From: Sphingomonas hominis
GTDB taxonomy: Bacteria > Pseudomonadota > Alphaproteobacteria > Sphingomonadales > Sphingomonadaceae
Direction of reading: 5' to 3'
DNA length: 64,000 nt
NCBI RefSeq assembly: GCF_013328205.1
Contig: NZ_JABULH010000002.1
Span: 62,001 to 126,000, forward strand
The notes beneath the pieces were generated by a model. The model searched no databases. It was not told where the DNA came from and saw only the letters and a list, made by a program, of their open reading frames with translations. A program made the position numbers and the translations under genes. Each line of letters opens with the position of its first letter. Position 1 is the stretch's first letter. Below are positions 45,952-54,691 of this stretch, piece after piece.

Positions 45952-47490
45952 TCAATTCTCCTCGATCTGGCGATCCTCGTCGCTCCACACGCTCAATTCG
46001 CGCCAGTCGAGCGCTTCCTGGAGCAGCAGGTAGCTGTCGCTGCCGATCGCCTGTTCGCCGTGCAGTTGCTCCAGTCGCTCGCGCTGCGCGACGACAACGG
46101 CGAGCGCGAGTGCGTGGCGGCGGTCGAGCGTCTGGCGGTCCTTGCCCGATACGCCGGCGCAAATGTCCTGATACTCGCGGCGCAGCGCGTCGGCGGCGTC
46201 GCCGGTCTCGCGCTCCAGCCGGGTGAGCGCGGCGTCGGCGAGCTGGACCCGCGCGTGGCCGATCTCGTCCTGTGCCTCCTGCTCGCGACCGATGCGCAAG
46301 GCACGGATCAGCGGGGTCAGCGTCGCGCCCTGGATCACCAGCGTCGCCAGCACCACTGCGAAGGCGGCGAGCACCACCGTGTCGCGCTGCGGAAAGCCGG
46401 CGGGCAGCGCGAAGGCGGTGGCGAGCGTCACCAGCCCGCGCATCCCGGCCCAGCCCACCAGGAACGTTTCCGCCACGCTGACCGGCGCGCTGTGCCGCCC
46501 GGTGCTGGCGCGCGCGATCGCGATGCCGCGGTACACGAAGGCGATCACCAGCCGCATTCCGATCACCGCCAGCACCACCCAGAGCGCGAACCAGCCGGCA
46601 TTGACCAGTTCCGGCCCGGTCATCGCCGACAGGATGTGGCGCGCCTGCTCGCCCATCAGCAGGAACGCAAAGACGTTCAACAGGAACACTACGGTGGTCC
46701 ACACCGCGTAGGAATGGACGCGCATCCGTGGCGAGGCGTGCAGGTCGACCTTCGCCGCGATCGTCATCGCGCTGGCGACCACCGCCAGCACCGCCGACAG
46801 GTGCAGATGCTCGGCGATGACCCAGGTGATGAAGGCGTGGAGGAATTGCAGCAGCGTGCCCCCAACCGTGTTCTCTACCGCTGGCTGAAACCGTCGGGCG
46901 AGGAGGCCGTAGGCGATGCCGAACAGAATGCCGCCGGGTGCCGCCAGCCCGAACTGGATGCCGGTGGCGAGGTCAAACGTGCCGCGCATCTGGATGGTGA
47001 GCGCGGCGTTGAACAGCAGCAGCGCGGTGGCGTCGTTGAACAGGCTCTCGCCCTTCAGCACCGCGTCGATGCGGCGCGCGACCGGCAGGTTGGCGAGTAC
47101 CGCGGTGGCGGCGGCGGCATCGGGCGGCGCGACGATCGCACCCAGCGTCACCGCGGCGGCGATCGGCAGCCCGATCGCGTACCAGCCGAGCCACGCGACC
47201 AGCGCCGCGGTCGCGAGCACCGCCACCACCGCGTAGACGATCAACGGCAGCATCAGCCGCTTGGCCGCGCCGATCGGGAAATCGAATGCCGCGTCGACCA
47301 GCACGGGGGCGATGAACAGCGCGAGCGCGGTCCCGGGGTCGATCGACAGCACCGGCGCGCCGGGGATCGACGCCACCGCCACGCCCACCGCCGCCATCAC
47401 GGTCGGGTAGGGCAGCGAGAAGCGACGCGCGACCTGCAGCATCACCACCGCGGTGAGCATCAGCGCCAGAAGGCTCTCGAAATAGGTCAC
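45952..47490 (-). CDS. CPA1-family Na+/H+ antiporter
   Basis: A 512-residue inner-membrane antiporter with about 12 helices. The exchanger core contains GAIVAPPDAAAATAVLANLPVARRIDAVLKGESLFNDATALLLF, with the conserved acidic residues of CPA1/NhaP exchangers. The C-terminal cytoplasmic tail of about 120 residues is helical and charged and may be regulatory. It lies directly upstream of thiL. Ion specificity (Na+ or K+) is not readable. Confidence 0.9.
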   Translation of the reverse strand: MTYFESLLALMLTAVVMLQVARRFSLPYPTVMAAVGVAVASIPGAPVLSIDPGTALALFIAPVLVDAAFDFPIGAAKRLMLPLIVYAVVAVLATAALVAWLGWYAIGLPIAAAVTLGAIVAPPDAAAATAVLANLPVARRIDAVLKGESLFNDATALLLFNAALTIQMRGTFDLATGIQFGLAAPGGILFGIAYGLLARRFQPAVENTVGGTLLQFLHAFITWVIAEHLHLSAVLAVVASAMTIAAKVDLHASPRMRVHSYAVWTTVVFLLNVFAFLLMGEQARHILSAMTGPELVNAGWFALWVVLAVIGMRLVIAFVYRGIAIARASTGRHSAPVSVAETFLVGWAGMRGLVTLATAFALPAGFPQRDTVVLAAFAVVLATLVIQGATLTPLIRALRIGREQEAQDEIGHARVQLADAALTRLERETGDAADALRREYQDICAGVSGKDRQTLDRRHALALAVVVAQRERLEQLHGEQAIGSDSYLLLQEALDWRELSVWSDEDRQIEEN

Positions 47491-47633
47491 TGGCGGCTAG
47501 GGTAGCGGATGGGGGCGCGTTGTCACTGGCCTGGATCAAGTGAGGCGGGCCGAGGGCGGTGCTCGGCGGACTAAGTCGTGTTTGCGTGGCTCCGGACGCG
47601 AACCGGATGTCCGCTTCGGCTCACCGGTCGCGA

Positions 47634-47675
47634 AGAAGCGGGATTTCGGATCAACTCGGGCATGATGGATGGGGG
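47634..47675. repeat. Dispersed REP-like repeat, degenerate unit
   Basis: AAGCGGGATTTCGGATCAACTCGGGCATGATG is a worn copy of the inverted half-unit seen at 42477 and 49139; its internal palindrome is broken by several changes. Confidence 0.6.
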
Positions 47676-47717
47676 TGAGCAGCGGGCGCCTAGACGGGTA
47701 GTGCTAGGCGGGCCGGC

Positions 47718-47894
47718 TCAATCCTCGCGGCGGGCGCCGTCCAAGGTGCGGGTCAGCCGGTCCTGCGCGGCGGCATCGGCCTGCTTCTGCGCCTTGGTTC
47801 GGCCGAAGGTGGCGCGGTTGGTGGCGGCCTGCGCCTTGTCCGCCGCGCGAGCCTTTGCCTTGCGTGCGCGGTTGAGGTTGACGACCTCGCCCAT
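47718..47894 (-). CDS. DUF4169 family small protein
   Basis: A 58-residue, highly charged protein starting MGEVVNLNRARKAKARAADK and continuing NRATFGRTKAQKQAD, matching DUF4169, a small alphaproteobacterial family of unknown function. Its ATG is 3 bases after the nusB stop, so the two genes are cotranscribed. The helical, Lys/Arg/Ala-rich composition would suit nucleic-acid or protein binding, but nothing more can be said. Confidence 0.85.
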   Translation of the reverse strand: MGEVVNLNRARKAKARAADKAQAATNRATFGRTKAQKQADAAAQDRLTRTLDGARRED

Positions 47895-47897
47895 CGA

Positions 47898-48413
47898 TCA
47901 GTCGGCTTTCGCCTCGCTCGCGCTGGGCGCGGTGGTGCCGCGCACGTCCCCGGCGGCGGAGCCGCGCACGTCTTTCGCGACGGCGTCGAGGATGCCGTTG
48001 ACGAAGCCTTTCTCGCGGCGTTCGTAGAAGGCGTCAGCGACGTCGACATATTCGCTGATCGCCGCACCCATCGGCACGTCGCTGCGCGCCAGCAGTTCGT
48101 AGGTGCCGACGCGCAGGATCGCCTTCATCGGCTTGTCGAGCCGGTCGAAGCTCCACCCCTTCGACAGTCGCGCGGCGATCAGCCGGTCGATCTCCTCCAG
48201 CCGCGCGTGCGTGCCCGACACCAGATCGTCGAAGAAGGCGATGTCGGCGTCGGCATATTCGACGTCCTCGATCGTGGCACCCAGCCGGTGGTGGTGGAAT
48301 TCAGTCAGCAATTGGGGGATCTTCGTTCCCTCCATCTCGTGCTGGTACAGCGCCTGAACGGCGGCGAGGCGAGCGGCGGCGCGGGCGCGCGAGCGGGCAG
48401 CGGTGCGGGACAT
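47898..48413 (-). CDS. nusB: Transcription antitermination factor NusB
   Basis: A 171-residue helical RNA-binding protein that joins NusE at boxA to prevent early termination of rRNA transcripts. Conserved parts are RAAARLAAVQALYQHEME, RLSKGWSFDRLDKPMKAILRVGTYELL and PMGAAISEYVDVADAFYERREKGFVNGILDAVAK. ATG 48413 (MSRTAARSR) gives the usual N-terminus. It is transcribed leftward with DUF4169 behind it. Confidence 0.95.
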   Translation of the reverse strand: MSRTAARSRARAAARLAAVQALYQHEMEGTKIPQLLTEFHHHRLGATIEDVEYADADIAFFDDLVSGTHARLEEIDRLIAARLSKGWSFDRLDKPMKAILRVGTYELLARSDVPMGAAISEYVDVADAFYERREKGFVNGILDAVAKDVRGSAAGDVRGTTAPSASEAKAD

Positions 48414-48465
48414 AAGCGGCGGCGTGTAGCCGCGCGGGCGCGTTTCGTCACCCCTTCGTCGCAAC

Positions 48466-48490
48466 GCAACGTGCGTGCGCCCGGGTCGTT
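48466..48490 (+). promoter_or_regulatory. EcfG-type general-stress promoter candidate
   Basis: GCAAC at 48466-48470, a 16-base spacer and CGTT at 48487-48490 fit the alphaproteobacterial EcfG pattern GGAAC-N16/17-CGTT with one mismatch. It lies 31 bases before the DUF892 gene, a class of gene often in the general stress regulon. Confidence 0.5.
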
Positions 48491-48521
48491 GATGACCCAT
48501 CGATCACGAGGAGCGACGACC

Positions 48522-49040
48522 ATGGGCCTGTTCAGCAAGGACATCAACACGTTCGACGACCTGTTCCTGCACCAGTTGCAGGACGTTTATTATGCCGAGA
48601 ACCAGATCACCAAGGCGCTGCCCAAGATGATCGGCAAGGCGACAGACGCGGGGCTGAAGGCGGGCTTCGAGCAGCATCTGAGCGAGACCAACGGGCAGAT
48701 CGCGCGGCTCGACCGCATTTTCGGGCTGATGGGCGAGAAGGCGACGGGCGTCACCTGCCCGGCGATCGACGGCATCATCAAGGAAGCGAACGAAGTTGCG
48801 GGCGAGGTCGCCGACAAGGCGGTGCTCGACGCCGCGCTGATCGCGGCGGCGCAGGCGGTCGAGCATTACGAGATCGCGCGCTACGGCACGCTGATCGCCT
48901 GGGCCGAGCAGATGGGCCGCACCGAGATCGCGTCGATCCTGAAGGAAACGCTGGCGGAGGAATATGCCACCGACGACAAGCTGACCGCGATGGCGACCGG
49001 TAGCGCGAACCGGAAGGCGGAGATGGCGTCGGCGGGGTGA
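48522..49040 (+). CDS. DUF892 ferritin-like stress protein (YciE/YciF-like)
   Basis: A 172-residue four-helix ferritin-like protein. Carboxylate and histidine residues that would coordinate a di-iron site are visible in HQLQDVYYAENQI, EQHLSETNGQIARL, EHYEIARYGTLIAW and LAEEYATDDKL. E. coli YciE/YciF relatives are induced by osmotic and general stress. ATG 48522 follows GAGGAG with good spacing. It is divergent from nusB and stands alone. The exact reaction is unknown. Confidence 0.92.
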   Translation: MGLFSKDINTFDDLFLHQLQDVYYAENQITKALPKMIGKATDAGLKAGFEQHLSETNGQIARLDRIFGLMGEKATGVTCPAIDGIIKEANEVAGEVADKAVLDAALIAAAQAVEHYEIARYGTLIAWAEQMGRTEIASILKETLAEEYATDDKLTAMATGSANRKAEMASAG

Positions 49041-49055
49041 GCCGGAGTATATGCC

Positions 49056-49139
49056 CGTCATCCCGGCCTTGAGCCGGGATCCCGCTTCCTCTCTGCGGCC
49101 GAAGAAGAAGCGGGACCCCGGATCAAGTCCGGGGTGACG
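49056..49139. repeat. Dispersed REP-like repeat, paired inverted units
   Basis: CGTCATCCCGGCCTTGAGCCGGGATCCCGCTTC and its inverted partner GAAGCGGGACCCCGGATCAAGTCCGGGGTGACG face each other across about 20 bases. The pair lies between the convergent DUF892 and hisD genes and could act as a bidirectional terminator. Confidence 0.85.
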
Positions 49140-49157
49140 AGGTTCGTTTCCTCACTG

Positions 49158-50453
49158 CTAGCGGTTGGTCCTGATCCTGAGCGCGACCGACCTGGCGTGC
49201 GCGGGCAGGCCTTCCGCATTCGCCAGCGCGACCGTCGCGGGGCCGAGTTCGTTCAGCGCGCTCTCGTCGAGTTGCAGAAAACTGGTGCGCTTCATGAAGT
49301 CGGTGACGCCGAGCCCGCTGGCGAAACGCGCACGGCGGCCTGTCGGCAGGACGTGGTTCGGCCCGGCGACATAATCGCCGATCGCCTCCGGCGTGTGGCG
49401 GCCCAGGAAGGCGCTGCCGGCATGGCGCAATCGATCGAACAGCGCGCGCGGATCGTCGCAGGCGAACTCGACGTGTTCGGGTGCGAGCCGGTCAACCAGC
49501 GGGATTGCCTCGTCCAGCGTGCGCGTGACGATCACTGCGCCATTGTCGTCCCAGGCGACGCGCGCAGTGGCGGCAGTGGGCAGGTCGGCGAGCTGGCGCT
49601 CGACCGCTGCCTCGACGGCGGCAGCGAAGCCGGCATTGTCGGTGAATAGGATCGATTGCGTCGTCACGTCGTGCTCGGCCTGGCTGAGCAGGTCGGCGGC
49701 GATCCACTCGGGGTCGTTCTGCGCGTCGGCGACGACGACGATCTCGCTCGGCCCCGCGACCATGTCGATGCCGACGACGCCGTAGACCTGGCGCTTCGCC
49801 TCCGCGACCCAGGCGTTGCCGGGGCCGGTGACGACGTCGACGCGCGCGATCCGCTGCGTGCCGTAGGCGAGTGCTGCCACCGCCTGCGCGCCGCCGACGC
49901 GCCATACTTCGTCGGCGCCGACCAGATGCGCGGCGGCGAGGACGAGCGGGTTGACCTCGCCGTCGGGCGTCGGGGTGACGACCACCAGCCGCTCCACCCC
50001 AGCGACGCGCGCGGGGATCGCGTTCATCAGCAGCGTCGACGGGTAAGCCGCGCGTCCGCCCGGCACGTAGATGCCGGCCGCGTCGACTGCGCGCCACCGC
50101 GCGCCGAGCCGCACGCCGGCGGCATCGGTGAAGTCGGTGTCGGTTGGGCGTTGCTTCTCATGGTAGGCGCGGATGCGGGTGGCGGCGAGCTCGAGCGCGA
50201 TGCGCAGCTCGGGCTCCAGCCCCTCGAACGCCGCGGCGCAGGTCGCCGCATCGACGCGCCAACCGGTGTCGTTCAGGTCGTGGCGGTCGAGCTTCTGCGT
50301 GAAGGCGTGCAGCGCGGCGTCGCCGTCGTCGCGTACCGCGCGAATGATCGTCGACACGTCGCGCGCGACATCGGTCGAGGTTTCGCGGCGATCGTCGACC
50401 AGCGCGGCGAAGGCGGCCTCGAACCCGGCGTCGCTGGCGTCGAGACGGATCAT
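49158..50453 (-). CDS. hisD: Histidinol dehydrogenase
   Basis: A 431-residue NAD- and zinc-dependent enzyme oxidising L-histidinol to L-histidine, the last step of the pathway. Signatures include [36 protein letters not shown], the HisD pattern [15 protein letters not shown] with LLSQAEHD (Zn and catalytic His), and PEHVEFAC. The ATG overlaps the hisG stop (ATGA), so translation is coupled. Confidence 0.97.
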   Translation of the reverse strand: MIRLDASDAGFEAAFAALVDDRRETSTDVARDVSTIIRAVRDDGDAALHAFTQKLDRHDLNDTGWRVDAATCAAAFEGLEPELRIALELAATRIRAYHEKQRPTDTDFTDAAGVRLGARWRAVDAAGIYVPGGRAAYPSTLLMNAIPARVAGVERLVVVTPTPDGEVNPLVLAAAHLVGADEVWRVGGAQAVAALAYGTQRIARVDVVTGPGNAWVAEAKRQVYGVVGIDMVAGPSEIVVVADAQNDPEWIAADLLSQAEHDVTTQSILFTDNAGFAAAVEAAVERQLADLPTAATARVAWDDNGAVIVTRTLDEAIPLVDRLAPEHVEFACDDPRALFDRLRHAGSAFLGRHTPEAIGDYVAGPNHVLPTGRRARFASGLGVTDFMKRTSFLQLDESALNELGPATVALANAEGLPAHARSVALRIRTNR

Positions 50454-51127
50454 GCCGCCAACCCCTGTGCCGCAGCGGCGCGGCGGAACGCCTCCACCAG
50501 CGGGAATACGTGCGCGCGCGTCTTCATCGCGGCGCGGTTGACGACGAGCCGCGCGGAGACATCGAGGATCGGTTCGACCTCGATCAAGCCGTTCTCCTTG
50601 AGCGTGCGGCCCGACGACACGAGGTCGACGATACGCGGCGCGAGCCCGAGCAGCGGGGCGAGCTCCATCGCGCCGTTCAGCTTGATGCACTCGGCCTGGA
50701 CGCCGCGGCGCGCGAAATGCTGCGCGGTCAAATGCGGGTATTTGGTTGCGACGCGAACGTGGCTCCATCCGCGCGGGTCGTCGTGCTCGGCGAGCGCGGC
50801 GGGTTCCGCGACCGACAGGCGGCAATGGCCGATCCGCAAGTCGACGGGAGCGTAGAGTTCGGGATAGTCGAATTCGGCGAGCACGTCCGACCCGACGATG
50901 CCGAGCTGTGCCGCGCCGTGCGCGACGAAGGTCGCGACGTCGAAAGCGCGCACCCGGATCAAGGCGATGCGCGGGTCCTGCGTCGCGAAGCGGAGCGCAC
51001 GGCTGTTCTCGTCGGAGAAGGCCGCCTCGGGCACGACGCCCGCGCGCGCGAGCAGCGGCAGCGCCTCGGCGAGGATGCGGCCCTTGGGCACCGCGATGAC
51101 GGTCACGTCTTGCTGGTCGGCTGGCAT
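50450..51127 (-). CDS. hisG: ATP phosphoribosyltransferase, short form
   Basis: The first enzyme of histidine biosynthesis, joining ATP and PRPP. At 225 residues it is the short HisG that lacks the C-terminal regulatory domain and in other bacteria needs HisZ; no hisZ is in the window. Motifs are [45 protein letters not shown] and [13 protein letters not shown]. It is divergent from the DUF2332 gene. Confidence 0.96.
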   Translation of the reverse strand: MPADQQDVTVIAVPKGRILAEALPLLARAGVVPEAAFSDENSRALRFATQDPRIALIRVRAFDVATFVAHGAAQLGIVGSDVLAEFDYPELYAPVDLRIGHCRLSVAEPAALAEHDDPRGWSHVRVATKYPHLTAQHFARRGVQAECIKLNGAMELAPLLGLAPRIVDLVSSGRTLKENGLIEVEPILDVSARLVVNRAAMKTRAHVFPLVEAFRRAAAAQGLAA

Positions 51128-51193
51128 GATGCGCGGGCTTTACGAGCGCCGGGGAGGGGGCGCAATGTCGCGCAACGGGACAGGAGAGGCGCG

Positions 51194-52294
51194 ATGGCGA
51201 GCGAGGCAGAGAACCGGGCGGCGTTCGAGGTGCAGGCGGGTTACTGCGACGCGATGGCGGCACCGATCACCGCGCGGGTATCACGTGCGCTCGGCCGCGC
51301 GCTGACGCGGGCGACGCAGGTCGGGCGACGCGTGCTCGACTGGCCGGGCGAGCCGGTGGCGGACGCGCTGGTGCTACGGCTGATCGGCGGGTTTCACGCA
51401 CTTCATCGACGCAGCGCGGACGCGGCGTTGACCCAGGTGTTTACCGGCACGATCACGGACGAACAGGCGGTCGACGCGGCGTTGGCGGGCGGCGTTGCGC
51501 GCCACGATGCGGCATTGCTGCCGTGGCTCGACGGGCCGCCGCAGACCAACGAGGCAGCGCGCTCGGCAGGGTTGATGACGGGGCTGCTGCACGTTGCGGA
51601 GCGCTTTGATCCGCAGGTCGAGGTGCTGGAGATCGGGTCGAGTGCCGGGCTGAACCTGCTGATCGGACGGATGCGCTTCGATCTCGGCGGCGTGCAGGTC
51701 GGACCTCCCGGCTCACCGGTCTCGATCAAGCCCGAGTGGCGCGGACCACCGCCGCCCGCGACGACCGTCGACGTTACGCACGCGCGCGGCGTCGACATCG
51801 CGCCCGTCGACGTTTCCGACCCGCGCGCGGCGGAGCGCTTGCAGGGCTATGTCTGGGTCGACGCCGGCGAGCGGCTGGCGCGGCTCGACGCGGCGATCGC
51901 GATGGTTCGCGCGCACGGCGTCGATCTGGTAAAAGGCGACGCCGCCGACTGGGTCGAGGCGCGGCTCGCCGAGCCGCAGGCGGCGGGGGTCACGCGGGTG
52001 CTGATGCATTCGGTGGTGTGGCAATACCTATCGGCGGAGGGACAGGCGCGCATCCGCGAGGCGATGACGGCGGCGGGCGCACGGACGAGCGTGGAGCGGC
52101 CGCTCGCCTGGGTGATGATGGAGCCCAACCGCGATCTGCACCGCCACGAGGTGCGCGTGCGGTGCTGGCCGGGCGAGACGCCGATGGAGCTGGTCGCGCT
52201 CACCCACGCGCACGGTGCCTGGGTCGAGGGGCTCGCGCCGCCGTACGAAACGCGCGATTACGTCATGCGGCGTGAGACGAGCGAGGCGCGCTAG
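51194..52294 (+). CDS. DUF2332 family protein
   Basis: A 366-residue soluble protein of DUF2332. ATG 51194 follows GGAGAGG. Recognisable blocks are NEAARSAGLMTGLL, VEVLEIGSSAGLNLLIGRMRFDLGG (resembling a SAM-methyltransferase glycine loop) and VLMHSVVWQYLSAEGQARI. The family is uncharacterised; a methyltransferase-like fold is inference from the E-I-G-S-S-A-G motif. Its stop overlaps that of the AraC-family gene via CTAG. Confidence 0.85.
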   Translation: MASEAENRAAFEVQAGYCDAMAAPITARVSRALGRALTRATQVGRRVLDWPGEPVADALVLRLIGGFHALHRRSADAALTQVFTGTITDEQAVDAALAGGVARHDAALLPWLDGPPQTNEAARSAGLMTGLLHVAERFDPQVEVLEIGSSAGLNLLIGRMRFDLGGVQVGPPGSPVSIKPEWRGPPPPATTVDVTHARGVDIAPVDVSDPRAAERLQGYVWVDAGERLARLDAAIAMVRAHGVDLVKGDAADWVEARLAEPQAAGVTRVLMHSVVWQYLSAEGQARIREAMTAAGARTSVERPLAWVMMEPNRDLHRHEVRVRCWPGETPMELVALTHAHGAWVEGLAPPYETRDYVMRRETSEAR

Positions 52295-53217
52295 CGCGGC
52301 TGGGCGTGGAGCGCCTGCGTCGCGGGGCCGATCGCGGCGCCGCGCGCGACGATGCTCGCGGCCATAAAGGTCGTGCCCAGCGCCATGAAGCGGCGCGGCG
52401 TGGTGCCCAGGAACGTGTTGGCATCGCGCAGGAAATGCGACGCGTCATAGTAACTGCTGTCGATCAGGTGATAGGCCATCGGCTCACCCGAGCGCAGCAG
52501 CGTGACGAACGAGCGCAGGAAGCGCGCGCGCCGGAGCAGCAATTTGGGCGGCATGCCGAAGGCGTGAATGGCGATACGGCGCAGCGTCGTCGCGGGCAGC
52601 GACAGTCGCTCGGCCGCATCCGCGATCTCGATCACACCGTCCACCAGCATCAATTCGGTGAAGCCGCGGATCGCGTCCTCGTGCGGGTGGCGCTGCGTGA
52701 ACAAGGGCGCGAGGATCGCGTCGAGCGTTGGCGCGATCAGCGTTTCGTCCTCAAGCGCGCTCAATTCCTCCACCATCTGCTGCGCGATGCCGGGGTTGAG
52801 CAATTGATCGAGCGGCACGACGCGATTGTGGAACGTGCCCGCGGGCCGCGCGAACATCCGAGCCCAGCCGAGCGCGGTCAGTCCGATGCCGGCCTGGATA
52901 CCGCCCGTGGTGGAGGCGCGAAGTGCATTGCTGGTTGCGCCGTACAGGCTGACGGGCGCGGGCGCGAAGCGGTGATTGCGGATCTGGATCTCGACCGGCC
53001 CGGCATCCAGCAGCACGCAGATCATCGGCGGCGCGGGCAGGAACCAGTTGATCATCTCGGCCCGCTCGCTCGCCGCATAGGTGGCATAGCCGCTGACGAG
53101 TTCGCGCAGGTCGGCCGCGGGCAGGTCGTAGCGGATCGCGCAGCCGGGCGGCATCGCGAACGCCGTCGCCGCGACGCCCGGACGGTTGCTGCCGCCGCGC
53201 ATGTCTTCCGCTCTCAT
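52291..53217 (-). CDS. AraC-family transcriptional regulator
   Basis: A 308-residue regulator. The C-terminal third carries an AraC-type double helix-turn-helix: IADAAERLSLPATTLRRIAIHAFGMPPKLLLRRARF and then YYDASHFLRDANTFLGTTPRRF. The N-terminal 180 residues resemble the sensor half of regulators such as those with DUF6597-like domains. It is convergent with DUF2332 and upstream of nothing obvious on its own strand, so its target is unknown. Confidence 0.87.
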   Translation of the reverse strand: MRAEDMRGGSNRPGVAATAFAMPPGCAIRYDLPAADLRELVSGYATYAASERAEMINWFLPAPPMICVLLDAGPVEIQIRNHRFAPAPVSLYGATSNALRASTTGGIQAGIGLTALGWARMFARPAGTFHNRVVPLDQLLNPGIAQQMVEELSALEDETLIAPTLDAILAPLFTQRHPHEDAIRGFTELMLVDGVIEIADAAERLSLPATTLRRIAIHAFGMPPKLLLRRARFLRSFVTLLRSGEPMAYHLIDSSYYDASHFLRDANTFLGTTPRRFMALGTTFMAASIVARGAAIGPATQALHAQPR

Positions 53218-53310
53218 CTAACCCCTACCGCGTGCGCGTACGTTAAATCAGCCCCTTCCATCCGCTCTGGCGACGATGGCAACCTGGATCAAGCCAGTCA
53301 CCGTTCACCG

Positions 53311-54246
53311 TCAGGGATAGCTGACCGTTTTCGGGACCTCGGGGATCGGGATCCATTCCTTGTCGTCGCCGGGTACCGCGGCGAATTCGCCCGCCTTCCA
53401 CGCGCGGCGGGCCTCGCGGATGCGGTCGCGCGACGAGGAAACGAAATTCCACCACACGTGACGCGGGGTCGAGAAGGCCGCACCTCCAGCCAGCATCACG
53501 CGCCCGCCGGTGTCCGACCTGAGCGTCGCCGCGGTGCCGGGGCGCAGCACGTAGAGCCGCTGCGGCTCGAGCGTCATGCCGTCGAGCGTCGCCTGCCCGT
53601 GCGCCAGATACACCGCGCGCTCGTCGGTCGAATGGTCGATCGGCACGCTGCCGCCCGCGTCCAGCGTGATGTCGGCGTAGATCGTGTCGGCCCAGGTCGT
53701 GGTCGGCGCGCGCTCGCCCCATAGCGACCCCATGATGACGCGCGCGCGGGCACCCGCGTAGGCAATCTCGGGTAGCGCATCGGCCGACACATGCTCGAAC
53801 GCGGGGTCGTGCTCCTCCAGATGGTCGGGAAGCGCCAGCCAGGTCTGGATGCCGGCGAGCGCGGGCCCGCCGGCGCGCACGTCGTGGGGCGAACGCTCTG
53901 AATGGACGATGCCCGAGCCGGCGGTCATCAGATTGACCGCGCCCGGCGTGATGCGAACGTCGCTGCCGAGCGAGTCGCGGTGCTGGAACGCGCCGTCGAA
54001 CAGATAGGTGACCGTCGACAAGCCAATATGCGGGTGCGGACGCACGTCGACGCCGTCGCCAGGCGGCAGATGCGCGGGGCCCATCTGGTCGAAGAACAGG
54101 AACGGGCCGACCATTGTCCGGTCCTTGTGCGGCAGCGTGCGATAAACCTTGAACCCGCCCAGATCGTGCGTCGCGGGCGCGAGCGTCTGCAGGATCAGCG
54201 CGTCGCCGTCATGCGTTCGGCTGTCAGAGATCGGGGGCGTGGACAT
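53311..54246 (-). CDS. Pirin family protein
   Basis: A 311-residue bicupin. The N-terminal cupin contains VGPFLFFDQMGPAHLPPGDGVDVRPHPHIGLSTVTYLFDG and HSERSP, which supply the metal-binding His/His/His/Glu set of pirins; the second cupin follows from about residue 175. Bacterial pirins are quercetin-dioxygenase-like or redox-related, the physiological substrate here is unknown. The ATG lies 23 bases inside the NUDIX gene and is preceded by GGAGGAA. Confidence 0.93.
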   Translation of the reverse strand: MSTPPISDSRTHDGDALILQTLAPATHDLGGFKVYRTLPHKDRTMVGPFLFFDQMGPAHLPPGDGVDVRPHPHIGLSTVTYLFDGAFQHRDSLGSDVRITPGAVNLMTAGSGIVHSERSPHDVRAGGPALAGIQTWLALPDHLEEHDPAFEHVSADALPEIAYAGARARVIMGSLWGERAPTTTWADTIYADITLDAGGSVPIDHSTDERAVYLAHGQATLDGMTLEPQRLYVLRPGTAATLRSDTGGRVMLAGGAAFSTPRHVWWNFVSSSRDRIREARRAWKAGEFAAVPGDDKEWIPIPEVPKTVSYP

Positions 54247-54691
54247 CGGTTTCCTCCAGCATGGCGAGCAGGTCGGCGGGATAAATCACTTCGGGCCAGT
54301 CGGCGAGTTCGTCGCGCGCGAACCAACGTGCTTCCGCCATCAACTCGCGCTCCTGATCGGTCAGCGCGGCGCCCGCGACGTCGTGACGGTCGACCTCGAC
54401 GCGGAACCAGCGCTCGTCGGCGGTAACCTCGACGCGGTCGAAGGTGAGGAAGTCGACCACGCGGCGCGCGACCTGAGGGCCGCAATCGCGGTCCAACCCG
54501 GTTTCCTCCCACAATTCGCGCCTGGCCGCCGCTTCATAGCTCTCGCCCGGATCAACCGCGCCGCCCGGCGTGCACCACAAGGGCGCGCGGTCCGCGGGCG
54601 TGAAGCGGAACAACAGCACGCGCCGCTCGGCATCGACCAGCAGGATGCGCGCGGCGGGGCGCGGGGTGCGCAGCGCGGTATCGGCGGTCAC
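54224..54691 (-). CDS. NUDIX hydrolase
   Basis: A 155-residue NUDIX enzyme cleaving nucleoside diphosphate derivatives. The full NUDIX box GGAVDPGESYEAAARRELWEETGL (G-x5-E-x7-REL-x-EE-x-G-L) is intact near residues 43-66. GTG 54691 overlaps the stop of the GST gene (GTGA), which sets the start. It also overlaps pirin, forming a GST-NUDIX-pirin coupled run. Substrate unknown. Confidence 0.92.
   Translation of the reverse strand: MTADTALRTPRPAARILLVDAERRVLLFRFTPADRAPLWCTPGGAVDPGESYEAAARRELWEETGLDRDCGPQVARRVVDFLTFDRVEVTADERWFRVEVDRHDVAGAALTDQERELMAEARWFARDELADWPEVIYPADLLAMLEETDVHAPDL

Noticed and set aside
45712-47505. Plus-strand 597-codon frame opposite the antiporter
   Set aside because: Arg/Gln/His-rich low-complexity product without signal, domain or start context; the minus-strand antiporter explains the sequence.
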